A DNA stretch of 64,000 nt from positions 62,001 to 126,000 of the forward strand of contig JACRPQ010000013.1 of assembly GCA_016223135.1 (NCBI GenBank), given 5' to 3'. The translations under genes and the position numbers were made by a program. The DNA comes from Chloroflexota bacterium (lineage in GTDB: Bacteria > Chloroflexota > Anaerolineae > Anaerolineales > Villigracilaceae). Under the pieces are notes generated by a model. The model did no database searches. It was not told where the DNA came from and saw only the letters and a program-made list of their open reading frames with translations. Of the stretch, positions 46,580-56,500 are shown piece by piece. How positions within the stretch are numbered: position 1 is the first letter of the stretch; the number at the start of each line of letters is the position of its first letter.

Positions 46580-47317
46580 CTACAAAATCACAGGAAAGGG
46601 AACGGATTCCAATTGCGCCTGTCCACCACACGGCAAAAGGAAAGTGTGAAACTCCTGAGCAAATGGAAGCAGATAACTGTGCATGCGTATTTGGGAGATT
46701 TGCAGGTTGAAGCGGGTTGTGCCGCGCAGGAATTCTTCCTGAACGACCAATGCTTCGTTTAGCGCGTTTCTTGCGCGCATTTGCGGCATGTTGAGTGGAG
46801 TGCCGTTTTCATCCTGATAAGCCCAGGTTGCGTCCACAACCAATCCCAGGGACTCTACAGCAGGGTAATAAGCGCAGCGTAAATCATACCCGGCGAAAAC
46901 TTTGACCTTTCCCTGTGTTGTTATCCCCTTTGGAGACAGTTGAAATATCTCCGCTCTAGCATCAAAACCCTTCGGGGAAATTTTTCTTCTTTGCCAAAAG
47001 CCTTTGGATAAGGCTGATGCAATGAGTCCCTCCAATACCACACGTGCGGCGAGCACAGGTGTGTCCTTTAGAAGCATCTGGCTCTTCTCAAAGCCCCTGG
47101 CTAACAGAAATGTGACTGATTCCTGACCGTATCCGTACACGCGGTCGTTATGGGCGTACACGGAAACCTGTGCCTGTGCGCTGTCTATTTCGTTCCTCAA
47201 TGACCGCAAGTCAACGGCTTTTGCCCGCGAGGTGACCATCACCTGCACAGGCTCATCAGGCAATATCACCGGGAAAATGTTGGTATAAATGCCGGGTTGT
47301 AATTGCACTTGGCTCAC
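46580..47317 (-). CDS. Argonaute N/L1/L2-domain-like partner protein
   Basis: The 245-residue protein is encoded directly before the MID-PIWI gene with a 11-base gap. It contains FAGYDLRCAYYPAVESLGL and VVDATWAYQDENG, the kind of segment seen in N/L1/PAZ-proximal parts of long Argonautes. In Archaeoglobus a separate N-L1-L2 protein (AfAgo-N) forms a heterodimer with the MID-PIWI chain, and the size here fits that. The GTG start has GGAGG seven bases upstream. An APAZ-like origin is an alternative. It lacks nuclease motifs. The 136-base gap to drmB may contain its own promoter. Confidence 0.6.
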   Translation of the reverse strand: MSQVQLQPGIYTNIFPVILPDEPVQVMVTSRAKAVDLRSLRNEIDSAQAQVSVYAHNDRVYGYGQESVTFLLARGFEKSQMLLKDTPVLAARVVLEGLIASALSKGFWQRRKISPKGFDARAEIFQLSPKGITTQGKVKVFAGYDLRCAYYPAVESLGLVVDATWAYQDENGTPLNMPQMRARNALNEALVVQEEFLRGTTRFNLQISQIRMHSYLLPFAQEFHTFLLPCGGQAQLESVPFPVIL

Positions 47318-47453
47318 TGCAAACCTCCGTCTTCTTCATTCTTCGCTTATTTCGCGGCTTTAGTTATTTCCACGCTCCTAGGTATGACCGCAGATACAGG
47401 TATTATGCTCTTCATCCCAGTGAAAGGAATGGCAGTAGAAAGCCATAGATTGA

Positions 47454-49334
47454 TTATTCAAAGAAGGCAATCTTAGCATTACTTATTGTACCTATCAGCA
47501 CTGCCCTATCAAGGTATCTGTTTCCCTTTTCACACGATGTTTCAGGGGCAAAAGTACAGGCATGGCAGGCTGCAGCGTGTAGGGTCGCGTTTCCATACTC
47601 AGGTTTATGCTCGGAGCATGTCGGATCGGAAGTGCAAAGAGTGGCGGCCTCCAAGGCGGATTCTATGTGATAACCCAATAATTCCGGCAAGCCCAGATTG
47701 ACCAAGCCGCCGAGGGTCCCTTCGCTGTCTGGCGCTGAAGTGTAAAGTAGAATGCCTGCCATGGGGCCGCCATCGTCTTCCGGGGCACGGGAATAAATCC
47801 TCTCTCGAATGCTGGCTTGTGTATAACCACTTTCCAGGATAATCTGTCTCATCAAGATATGACTGAATGTGTGTAGAAGTATATAACGCATTCCTGGGAA
47901 GTTGGCAGATGGATTTGAAAAATTGCGCATCTTGCGCCATTCTTTGTGCGCGGCAAAAAAAGTACGTTCCTGTTCTTGCACCGCCGGCCTCGAAAGCCAG
48001 GATTGAATCTTTGATTCATCGAATTGGATAAAAATGCCTTCTCCGCGCACCTCGACAGCAGGAACCCAATTCAGTTTTGAGCGGCTCAACGGTGCGGTAT
48101 CAATTCTTTGTTCCTCATCGAGTTCATCCAATTCACCGGGAGAATCGATTCGGGTAAAGCCGGCCAATGCTTTTACTTCTCTTAGGCGATCAGCCAACAC
48201 AACCTTCGAAATCAAAAATCTGTATTTTTCAGGAGCAGGCATTTTCCTGATCTGGAAATCTGTTGACCTTAATTGATCGTTGCCGGATGAAAACGCAGCC
48301 CATTCGGGAAGCACGAGATCTGGATATTGTTCTACTTCTTCATTGACTGCACGGGATTCCTTTTTGCTTTTGATGATCTCGAGAATTTCCTCCAGGGAAC
48401 ACCCTGCAAAGGACTTAAGATCGCCTCTCTTCTGAGCATACTTGAGGGCGTCCAGACTATCAACGTCATTTAGTATTCCCCAATGATCATCCACCAATAC
48501 AGATAATTTATCGGTGGTGGCGGGAATGGCAATCGTACTCAGAATCTGTGGAAACCACAGGTTGGACGCGCCCAATAGAATAGGGCGCATTTTCAGGTTA
48601 CAGCCATCGGGATCATAATCATGCAAATGAGGTCTTCGGGCGGTGCAAACAGGCATTTTTTCGCGATTGTCACGCCCAAATGCTTCCGCCATTTGACGAC
48701 GAATTCCACAGGTCTCACATTGGATGAACAGGTCGCGCGCTTCGCCCGAGGGACCGTATTCCTGCAGGGTTATGCTGGGAGTTCCTGAACAGAGTTTCTC
48801 GCCAAAGTAATGGACAAACTCCATCCAGGGAAAATCGTCCAAATGACCCTTTTCGCACGCTACAAGAAAACGGGCGGGTAATGCCGTTGGAGCCTTGTTT
48901 TTAGCAAACTTGCAGTTTGCATGAGCATAACGTGTCCGATCTGGGCGATAACGATTTGCGTGGAGTTCAAATAGATTTGTGTCCAGTGATGCCAAGGTCC
49001 GGCATGCCGGGCAAACCATCCATTTGGGAAATGTTCCCACAGGTACGCCGATTAGGGCTTCCTGCTCCAGTGGGTTGACAGATTGATCTGGGCTGGAAGG
49101 CAGGGAATACATCCTTTGGATGTGCGGACCAATCGCTGCCCTCAAACCGAGCAGGAGTCGATCTTCTTTTATCTCGTGAACGTAATTGGGATCCTGTGTC
49201 CAGTCATCCAATCCAGATACGATGACCGAAATTTGAGGTAAATCCACGATCGCGCCAACACCAAAACTGTAAAGCAACTGGCTTGGATTCAGTTCTCCAA
49301 CGCGGAAGTTGTTGGGATAATTATTGGGTGTCAT
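47454..49334 (-). CDS. drmB: DISARM protein DrmB (DUF1998)
   Basis: The 626-residue protein begins VGELNPSQLLYSFGVGAIVD, the family start. It contains zinc pairs (CPACRTL, CETCGIRR) and a C-terminal DUF1998 block (LLHTFSHILMRQIILESGYT, GGPMAGILLYTSAPDSEGTL) ending with a Cys-rich segment (CSEHKPEYGN, CHACTFAPETSC). DrmB forms a complex with DrmA in DISARM and is proposed to sense or engage invading DNA. Its start overlaps the drmA stop by ATGA. It is the core component that identifies this operon as DISARM. Confidence 0.9.
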   Translation of the reverse strand: MTPNNYPNNFRVGELNPSQLLYSFGVGAIVDLPQISVIVSGLDDWTQDPNYVHEIKEDRLLLGLRAAIGPHIQRMYSLPSSPDQSVNPLEQEALIGVPVGTFPKWMVCPACRTLASLDTNLFELHANRYRPDRTRYAHANCKFAKNKAPTALPARFLVACEKGHLDDFPWMEFVHYFGEKLCSGTPSITLQEYGPSGEARDLFIQCETCGIRRQMAEAFGRDNREKMPVCTARRPHLHDYDPDGCNLKMRPILLGASNLWFPQILSTIAIPATTDKLSVLVDDHWGILNDVDSLDALKYAQKRGDLKSFAGCSLEEILEIIKSKKESRAVNEEVEQYPDLVLPEWAAFSSGNDQLRSTDFQIRKMPAPEKYRFLISKVVLADRLREVKALAGFTRIDSPGELDELDEEQRIDTAPLSRSKLNWVPAVEVRGEGIFIQFDESKIQSWLSRPAVQEQERTFFAAHKEWRKMRNFSNPSANFPGMRYILLHTFSHILMRQIILESGYTQASIRERIYSRAPEDDGGPMAGILLYTSAPDSEGTLGGLVNLGLPELLGYHIESALEAATLCTSDPTCSEHKPEYGNATLHAAACHACTFAPETSCEKGNRYLDRAVLIGTISNAKIAFFE

Positions 49335-52300
49335 TCCTGAGGTTCCTCCCCTTCCACAATCTTTACTGGGGTTCTTAGCTCATAGTTGTTCAAGATCAAA
49401 GTCACAGGAGGCTCGACATCCCGCAAGCTGGTAAGACAGGTAAACATATCTTTTTCCCTGCCGGGTGGAACCAGCAATCCTATGGTATGTCCATCATTCT
49501 CTGTTTTATACCCAAGCGAGCCCCCGCCCCGCGAGATTGTTGTAGCGTTCGCAAGCCAGTTCGAGATTCGAAGATTGAGTTCTTCGCGGATGATTTCTTC
49601 CAATTCAGAATTGAATGTAATATTGGCTGCCCGTTGGCTGATTTCGTTCATGGCGCGAATGATGAAGTCGTGTCCTGCCTTCAACGAGCCTGCATCTCGA
49701 TTACCGTTGAACTTATCACCCAGGAGGCGCACATAAGAGACCAGCAAAGCGCTCAAGCCGCGATCCATGGCGCGGGCGGAAAATGGCGTGACAGAAAGCG
49801 GCTCCACCTGTTGATACAACGTAGCATGATAATGTTCGAAACGCTCAAAATGGCTTAGATCGCGTGGGCGCACCCAGTTGTATACGGTACAGACCAGACC
49901 CGGGAAACGACGCCCGATACGGCTGGTGGCTTGAATGTATTCAGCAGTGTATTTCGGTTGACCTGTAACCACCATCAATCCCAGTCGCGGAACGTCCACG
50001 CCGACCGAGATCATATTCGTGGCAAGAAGAACGTCGATCGGTATTTCTGAGTAATCAATCTTTTCCTTGGTCTTGGATTTCGTCTGTCTTTCTTTTTCCG
50101 TGTTGGGATCGAAGACCGCATTCAAGCGATCCAGGGTTTCAGGAATATCGGTCGCGCCAACACGAGATGTTAATTCCTTAATGCTGTTGGTATGGAACTT
50201 TCTGTTTTCCATGCCGCGTTTGTCCATTTGACGCAAGCGAGTGCTAATCGCGTCGTCCACAAGACGCCTTAGCCCACCAAGCTCACGCATGGCGTTGAAG
50301 TAACCGATCAAGGTCATGTAGGGATCGGCTGCTCCTCCGTATTTTTTATAAAGGAATTGCGCAGCGGACAAAAAGGCGGAATAGACGCGGATCATGACAA
50401 CTTTTGCCTGCACGCCTGGAGCACAAACTCCAAAATACAAACGCCCTGGAGTCTCCTCTGATGGAGAGATTTGACGCGAGAAGAAGTTATCCTCGATATC
50501 CAAGCCTGAGGGCGGGAATATATTGGCTTTCCGCATATATAGCGCATGGACCTGTTCGGATGCTCTCCGAATGGTTGCGCTGGATGCAATCACTTTTGGG
50601 CGTACGATCTTGTGTTGATACTCCCATGTGGAGAGACCATCTATAGCCGTTTCGTACAAACCAACCAATGTCCCCAGTGGACCGTTGATCAAGTGAAGTT
50701 CATCCTGGATAATCAAATCCGGCGGGCGGAGCGGACCGCGTTCTTCGCTCTTAACGGCAGGCAGACCGCTCTGCTTATGTGCAGGGTGGGATTCGGAATC
50801 ATCGATGTCCGGGGAGCGAAAGCCATGCCGCGGGCAATAAGCATTGACTTTGCCAAAAAGCATTTGCACTTCGCCCTTCCAGGGCATTTGGGCAAATTTA
50901 TCCACGGTTGCTATCAACAGGGAAGGCAGGCGACGATAGACTTCTTCGTCCACAACTACCACGGGGAGTCCTTCCCCCTTCGCATTCCGTTCATTGAACT
51001 CACATTTGGATGATGGACAATACACATAGGTACGGCCTGCGCCAGCCTTAAACGTCTCGACCTGAATATCTCGACCAGGGATTAAGGTCTCGCCACACCA
51101 AGGGCAGTTGGTTAGTTGATGAGGTGTGCCACTGCCGCCGATTGCCGAACTGCGAAAACTTCCCCCCCGTCGATATTCCTTGACAACCTGATCGCTCTCA
51201 TCCGTCCAGTTTGGCGTGCTGCGCATACCGATCCACAAACCGATGCGGAAGGGTTCGTTCCCCCATTTTCCGATATCCGATTTACGAATCAGTTCGCACG
51301 CACAGATCAAGGCAGTAGCGCGTTGGAATTGTTGCAATGTCAGCAGGCGCAACGTGTAACGCATGAGGACGGTTACTCCAGCGCTGCCATCATATTCTCC
51401 CATCCTGCCTTGTAAACGGCGGATGGCAAGTGTGAAGGCTGTGAGCCCCAAATAAGCTTCTGTTTTTCCGCCGCCAGTGGGGAACCAGAGAACATCGGCA
51501 ATCGCAGAGGTGGGATCACTTCGTTCGGGATGAGTTGGATCCACCATGCCAGGAAGGTTGATCAGGATAAAGGCAAGCTGGAACAGGTACCAGGTCCGAT
51601 TTTGAGGCGTGTCAATTTCCTCCAGTGTTTGGTTTTTCTTTTGCCTCACTGATAAGGTATACAAGGAGTGAACACGTTGCTGCCACATGGCGCGATTGGC
51701 AAAGCGGAAGGCATCCGCCGCCTGCGGATTTGTATCCAACAGGGCAATCGCATTCTCGAGTCGGGAAAGTATCCGCTGACAGTTTTCGACGACCGTTTTG
51801 GCTTGATTAGTATAGGGCTGTAGGTCAGGTACGGGTGAAATAGCGCGGGCTTGAATTGAGTCGAGCCAAATGCGGTATGCAATCAAAAGAGGAGAAAGTG
51901 CAACGCTGAATTGACCATCGGGAATCTCGGACAGTGTCTTCATATCCAATACAACACCTTTGAGACCAGGTACATCATCGGGATCGGGCGCAATGGTCTT
52001 GGGAAGTTCGTAAGTCGGCGCGGTATCCGTTTTGATACGCACGGCGCGATCAAAACTGCCCTCCAGCAGTTCAACATGGGTGGCGACTCCGTGACCCACC
52101 GCAAACTCAACTTGCTTTCGATACACCATTTGCATGGCAAGGTCTTCTGGATTTGCATCGCCGCGGACATTCATGCGGCGGATGAAGATTGGCTCGCCGT
52201 CTGGAGCTTCGACAGTCAACTCGGGTTGGAATATCCACGCCGTATCCTTGAGTTGACGCGGCTCCTGCTGTCCATTGACCAAGAACAAGGTGATTACCCA

Positions 52301-52825
52301 CTGATCGGCAATCCGCCGAATGCGCCCATCTATATAGACATCGGGAAATTCCTGGTCTGGAATCCATCGGGGGATACGTCCTTCTTTGATGGGGATGGGT
52401 TCGCTGGAGGCTTCGATTTGCTTGCGCTTCCAAACAGGCTTGGGTGGATCGAGATCCAAGCCGAGTTCGGCGCTGGGAATTCGGTCATAATGCCCCCATC
52501 GAGCAGTGACTACAATTTCGCTGGCTTCAGGCGCGATCGTAAACGTCATTCCCATGGAGGATGGCAACATGGTGCGTCCTTGCACGTTGACAGGCTCGCT
52601 CTTGCCATCTTCTCCATCAGTTCCATCGAAAGCAAGGTCTTCATCCTCTTCGGGCAGGGGAGTTTGTCCTTTGGGCGCAAGCAGACCCAATATGTAACGA
52701 TCCCGCACAGTTTGTTCGGTGATGATCTCTTCTGGACCGTTTGCAGGACCAAGAAGGTCGCGCATGACAATTTCGAGCAATTCTTGTCGGATCTTTACTG
52801 GTGTAGCGGTAAGCGCATCTGACAT
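49331..52825 (-). CDS. drmA: DISARM helicase DrmA
   Basis: The 1164-residue SF2 helicase has Walker A (FPTGGGKTEAYL), a DExH box (IIQDELHLI), motifs LLATNMISVGVDVPRLGLMV and QATSRIGRRFPGLVC, and a Cys cluster (CPWCGETL, YCPSSKCEF). DrmA is the central DNA-translocating helicase of DISARM and binds DrmB. The start at 52825 is favoured by GAGGAAACGAA before the ATG; the ATG at 52864 overlaps the previous gene but has no clear ribosome site. The order drmA-drmB is standard. Confidence 0.92.
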   Translation of the reverse strand: MSDALTATPVKIRQELLEIVMRDLLGPANGPEEIITEQTVRDRYILGLLAPKGQTPLPEEDEDLAFDGTDGEDGKSEPVNVQGRTMLPSSMGMTFTIAPEASEIVVTARWGHYDRIPSAELGLDLDPPKPVWKRKQIEASSEPIPIKEGRIPRWIPDQEFPDVYIDGRIRRIADQWVITLFLVNGQQEPRQLKDTAWIFQPELTVEAPDGEPIFIRRMNVRGDANPEDLAMQMVYRKQVEFAVGHGVATHVELLEGSFDRAVRIKTDTAPTYELPKTIAPDPDDVPGLKGVVLDMKTLSEIPDGQFSVALSPLLIAYRIWLDSIQARAISPVPDLQPYTNQAKTVVENCQRILSRLENAIALLDTNPQAADAFRFANRAMWQQRVHSLYTLSVRQKKNQTLEEIDTPQNRTWYLFQLAFILINLPGMVDPTHPERSDPTSAIADVLWFPTGGGKTEAYLGLTAFTLAIRRLQGRMGEYDGSAGVTVLMRYTLRLLTLQQFQRATALICACELIRKSDIGKWGNEPFRIGLWIGMRSTPNWTDESDQVVKEYRRGGSFRSSAIGGSGTPHQLTNCPWCGETLIPGRDIQVETFKAGAGRTYVYCPSSKCEFNERNAKGEGLPVVVVDEEVYRRLPSLLIATVDKFAQMPWKGEVQMLFGKVNAYCPRHGFRSPDIDDSESHPAHKQSGLPAVKSEERGPLRPPDLIIQDELHLINGPLGTLVGLYETAIDGLSTWEYQHKIVRPKVIASSATIRRASEQVHALYMRKANIFPPSGLDIEDNFFSRQISPSEETPGRLYFGVCAPGVQAKVVMIRVYSAFLSAAQFLYKKYGGAADPYMTLIGYFNAMRELGGLRRLVDDAISTRLRQMDKRGMENRKFHTNSIKELTSRVGATDIPETLDRLNAVFDPNTEKERQTKSKTKEKIDYSEIPIDVLLATNMISVGVDVPRLGLMVVTGQPKYTAEYIQATSRIGRRFPGLVCTVYNWVRPRDLSHFERFEHYHATLYQQVEPLSVTPFSARAMDRGLSALLVSYVRLLGDKFNGNRDAGSLKAGHDFIIRAMNEISQRAANITFNSELEEIIREELNLRISNWLANATTISRGGGSLGYKTENDGHTIGLLVPPGREKDMFTCLTSLRDVEPPVTLILNNYELRTPVKIVEGEEPQE

Positions 52826-52853
52826 TTCGTTTCCTCGGGTTGCTTGGTGATTC

Positions 52854-53543
52854 TTAAGGATCATTCACATCGAAGCGATTATAGATATCTTGCATCGTTC
52901 CTTGCGCTTCTCCATTCACCTTGCGTCCTTTGAAATAAGCGACAACTTCTTTATACCCACCCCATAAGCCAAAGTCATATCTGACATCGCAAAGCGGACG
53001 TTCATGATCTGGGCAAAGACAGGACCAAATAAATCCAAGCATTTCATCCCCTGGAATGAAACGCGGTTGATTGTGGGAAGGTGCTCCTCTATCTGGAGCA
53101 AAGAGAATACTCCGAACGGTTATCTTCTTTTCTTCAAAATCAATACTGCGAAAATGCTCAGGTCTTTGAACCTCCTGCGTTGCTACAATATCCTGGAACC
53201 TTTGAGCAACTTGCTCAACTTCTTGGTCGGAGAACAAACCAATCCAACGAACAACCTTGCGAATCGATTCCAGATTGTTACGAAGAGCAGAGTTAAAGCG
53301 CAAATGTTCCTCCTGTCCTTTAACCTCACAAATCAAAACATCGGTGCGATCGCGGGGAATTTGCAGCCACGGAGATGGCTCTACTTCACGCTCGCGCTCC
53401 GAATTGTAAGGAAAGCGCACAGCCAAGATATCAATTTCAGTTAAATTGCCATCAGGCGCATGGGCAATAAAACCCGACGTGAAATACCCGTTAAGCCGCA
53501 AGTACAGCGTGGCAAGCAACTCCTGCAAATCGCTCTTATCCAT
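52854..53543 (-). CDS. PD-(D/E)XK-like nuclease or restriction-type protein in the DISARM operon
   Basis: The 229-residue protein has an N-terminal LTEIDILAVRF and then DVLICEVKGQ, i.e. the D-x(n)-E-x-K order of PD-(D/E)XK nucleases, though the core cannot be proven from motifs alone. The rest is helical and ends near a basic patch. It is inserted between drmMI and drmA, with 2 bases to drmMI and a short gap to drmA. It is not a phospholipase-D type DrmC (no HxK(x4)D). It could provide the nuclease activity of this DISARM variant. Confidence 0.65.
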   Translation of the reverse strand: MDKSDLQELLATLYLRLNGYFTSGFIAHAPDGNLTEIDILAVRFPYNSEREREVEPSPWLQIPRDRTDVLICEVKGQEEHLRFNSALRNNLESIRKVVRWIGLFSDQEVEQVAQRFQDIVATQEVQRPEHFRSIDFEEKKITVRSILFAPDRGAPSHNQPRFIPGDEMLGFIWSCLCPDHERPLCDVRYDFGLWGGYKEVVAYFKGRKVNGEAQGTMQDIYNRFDVNDP

Positions 53544-53545
53544 AA

Positions 53546-56500
53546 TTACAACAACTCCATTTGCCCATCCGTAGACTCGGATTTCTTGCTCCTCTTTCGC
53601 GCTCCACCCTCTTTCTTCTTCCCTCCCTTCTCATGCAGCCCCGCCTTGACCTCCTCCTCATACCGCTCGTGATTCAACTTCAACAGCCGTGACAGCACTT
53701 CCCGCCGCGCGGATTCGGAGATGGTGTAGCGGATTCCCTGTGCCGTCTCGTGGAAGCCATGTTCCAAATCCAGATCGCTCCAGCCATACGCGGCAGCAAC
53801 GGCATTGTCCATCTCGACATGCAACTCCCGCAAGCGGACAATGTCTGACGCGCTTTCTTTCGGGTTGTGGAAGCGGTTGTATGTGGACGTCAACCCTTCC
53901 TGACGTGCCAGCATGATTTGACGGCGATGTTCGTGATATGTTGTACCGATTTTTTCTAAACCTTCACGGTTTATTGGGAAAGGAAAAGTTTGAAAACAAT
54001 CCGTTGGAGAATATCTCAAATCCGTTTTCAAAGTTGAACTATATTTCCAAGCCCACAACTCGTGAATTGTAGATTGGAGTATAGAATATGAAGCGCCATC
54101 TTCATACGCAAAAACTACAACTTGGTCAGATAGGACCCAGTCTTTAGGCACAAAGCAAGGCGCATGAGTTTTGGACACACGAGCCCTAACAATCACTTTT
54201 CCAAGATTGTCTGTGGCTTTATACAACTCTGAACGTAAATTCCAGAACTTCCACCATTCATATACCATACGGGGATATTTTTTTGCGTCTTTTGTGGCAC
54301 GTTCAGGATACACATTTTCTTCTACTATTTGAAAACAATCAGGATATTTTTGCGCTTGTTCCTTCGTCATTTCCCCGAAGTTAATAACCCATCTTCGTGG
54401 AGATTGGTCAAAACGGCTATTTAGATCCTCCCCGTTTAGGTAAGGAAACAGAACCTCTTGATTGCGGGCATCTTTTCTTATCAAAGATAATGCTTGTTCA
54501 GGTTCTAGTATAAATCCCATGCCCAAAACAATAGATCCCTGAAAACTCTTTTTGTCATTTTTCTCAAGACGTTTTGGTTCTCCTAAAGAGACGGTGCTGT
54601 CAAGAAGTGTAGAAATAAACTCAACTGGTTTTTGGTCTAACAATTTGTGACCGTTATAAGTTCCCTTGAAAATGTGAACGATACTTACATAAACAGCAGC
54701 AATGCCTGGCCATTCATAGGTATTCACCGCATAGTAAATATCACCTTTATTGTTCGAGATGTGCTCAAGACCTGCCATTCGGGTATCGCCTTGAGCAATT
54801 GTGTTTGTTGCTATAAGTCCTAAAGTACCTTTCTGCCGCAAAAAATCAAATCCGCGCAAAAAGAAGTAGGAACATAAATCCGCACCACCAGAAGACGAAG
54901 GGTACAAATTATGCAAGGCACTGACATATTTTTCGCCGTACTGTGCAAAAATATTTCTTCCGCCCAAAAAAGGCGGATTTCCAACAAACGCACTAAAACC
55001 ACCATTTTCAAACACTTCGGGAAATTCAAATTCCCAATGAAAGGCACGTTCTTTCTTGGCAACATTCAAAGCACGGGCGGCATCGGGATGTTTTCCTATA
55101 TCAACGACTCCATCCAATTCACCTGCCATATAAGGGAACAACAAACCCAATTGCAATTCCTCAATCTCGTTATCGTTCAACCCCAACAAGCGTGCGCCCG
55201 TCAACAGGTCACAGCCGCGTTTGACGTGCTGCATGGCGGCGTCGGCTTCCTTCAACAGCGCGGCTTTCAACTCCGAGTCGCGCACGTCCTTCACTTCAAA
55301 GGCTTCCAGTTCGCGCCGTTTCTGGCGGGCGGTCTCCAATTGCAGGCGCAACTGCTCATCGAACAAGGTCATCGCCGCGTCCTTATAGCCATGCGCCCAG
55401 CGCAAAAAGTCATCCGCGCTCGCGCCTACCAGCGAGTCCCCGCACTTCAAGGCGTGGTCAAGGAAACTGAACGGGCGTCCCTTCGCCATCGTCGTCAGCC
55501 ACAGCGACAGTTTGGCGATCTCCACTGCCAGCGGGTTCTTATCCACCCCATAGAGACAGCGATCCGCTACCAGCCGCCGCGCCAGGATCATCCGCTCGTC
55601 TTCATCCTTTGGCAGCAGCGTCTCGCCTGGCAAACCTTTTGAAGGCTGACCCTCGGGCGTGATTTGAATCCCGCCCTCACTAGCAGTCGCCCACGCTTCC
55701 ATCAACCGCTCAGCAAGATAACGATCTGCCTGTACCAGAAATCCTGCCGAGCCCATCGCCATATCGCAAACTTTCAATGAGAGAATTTCAGCAGGCGAGC
55801 GTAGTTTCCATTCCTCGCGCGGCAATCCCTCCGCAGGTCCAATATAGACCAGCGGCTCCAACGTGTGTTGCACAATCGGTTCAGTCAGGCTGCGTGGTGT
55901 GTAATGCGTTCCTGTCGCCCGTCGCGTCACTCCGGCCGTCACGTACACACTTCCAGGCAGGAACACCGCAGGCATCCCAAAATCGTCCTCACGGATCAGC
56001 CCCGCAAATGGCAGTACCTGCTGAAAGACCTGCGGATCATTTCCACACGCGCTTTTCAAATGCTGGATTTGGAGGGAATCCAACTCTGTGGACAGACTCC
56101 GCTTGATGGCGTTTTCCGTGCGACCCGTGTTTTCCGCCAGATATTTGGCGAATCGCTCTGGACCCTTTGCCTGCTCGGCGGATAATTGAGAGAGTCCAAT
56201 CTCGGGCTCGCGGTCGCGCGACCCGACCAGTCCCAGAACAACTTCGTTCGCCCGCACCGCCGTATGATCGAGCAAACCCTCATAGACGTGCCCGATCTGC
56301 TCCACATCCAGCGAACGGAAACTCAAACGCCTCGGCTCCTTCCCGCCGCCAGGCACAGGCATTCGCAGGTTTTGCAGCGCCTCCAGCAAATGCAACACCG
56401 TGCGGTTGCTGATTGGTAACGGAGTCTCCTCCTCGCTCTCCCCTCTCCTTTTAGGAGATCGCGAAGCATCCCGAGTGTTTGCCGAGGGAGGGTCGGGGGT

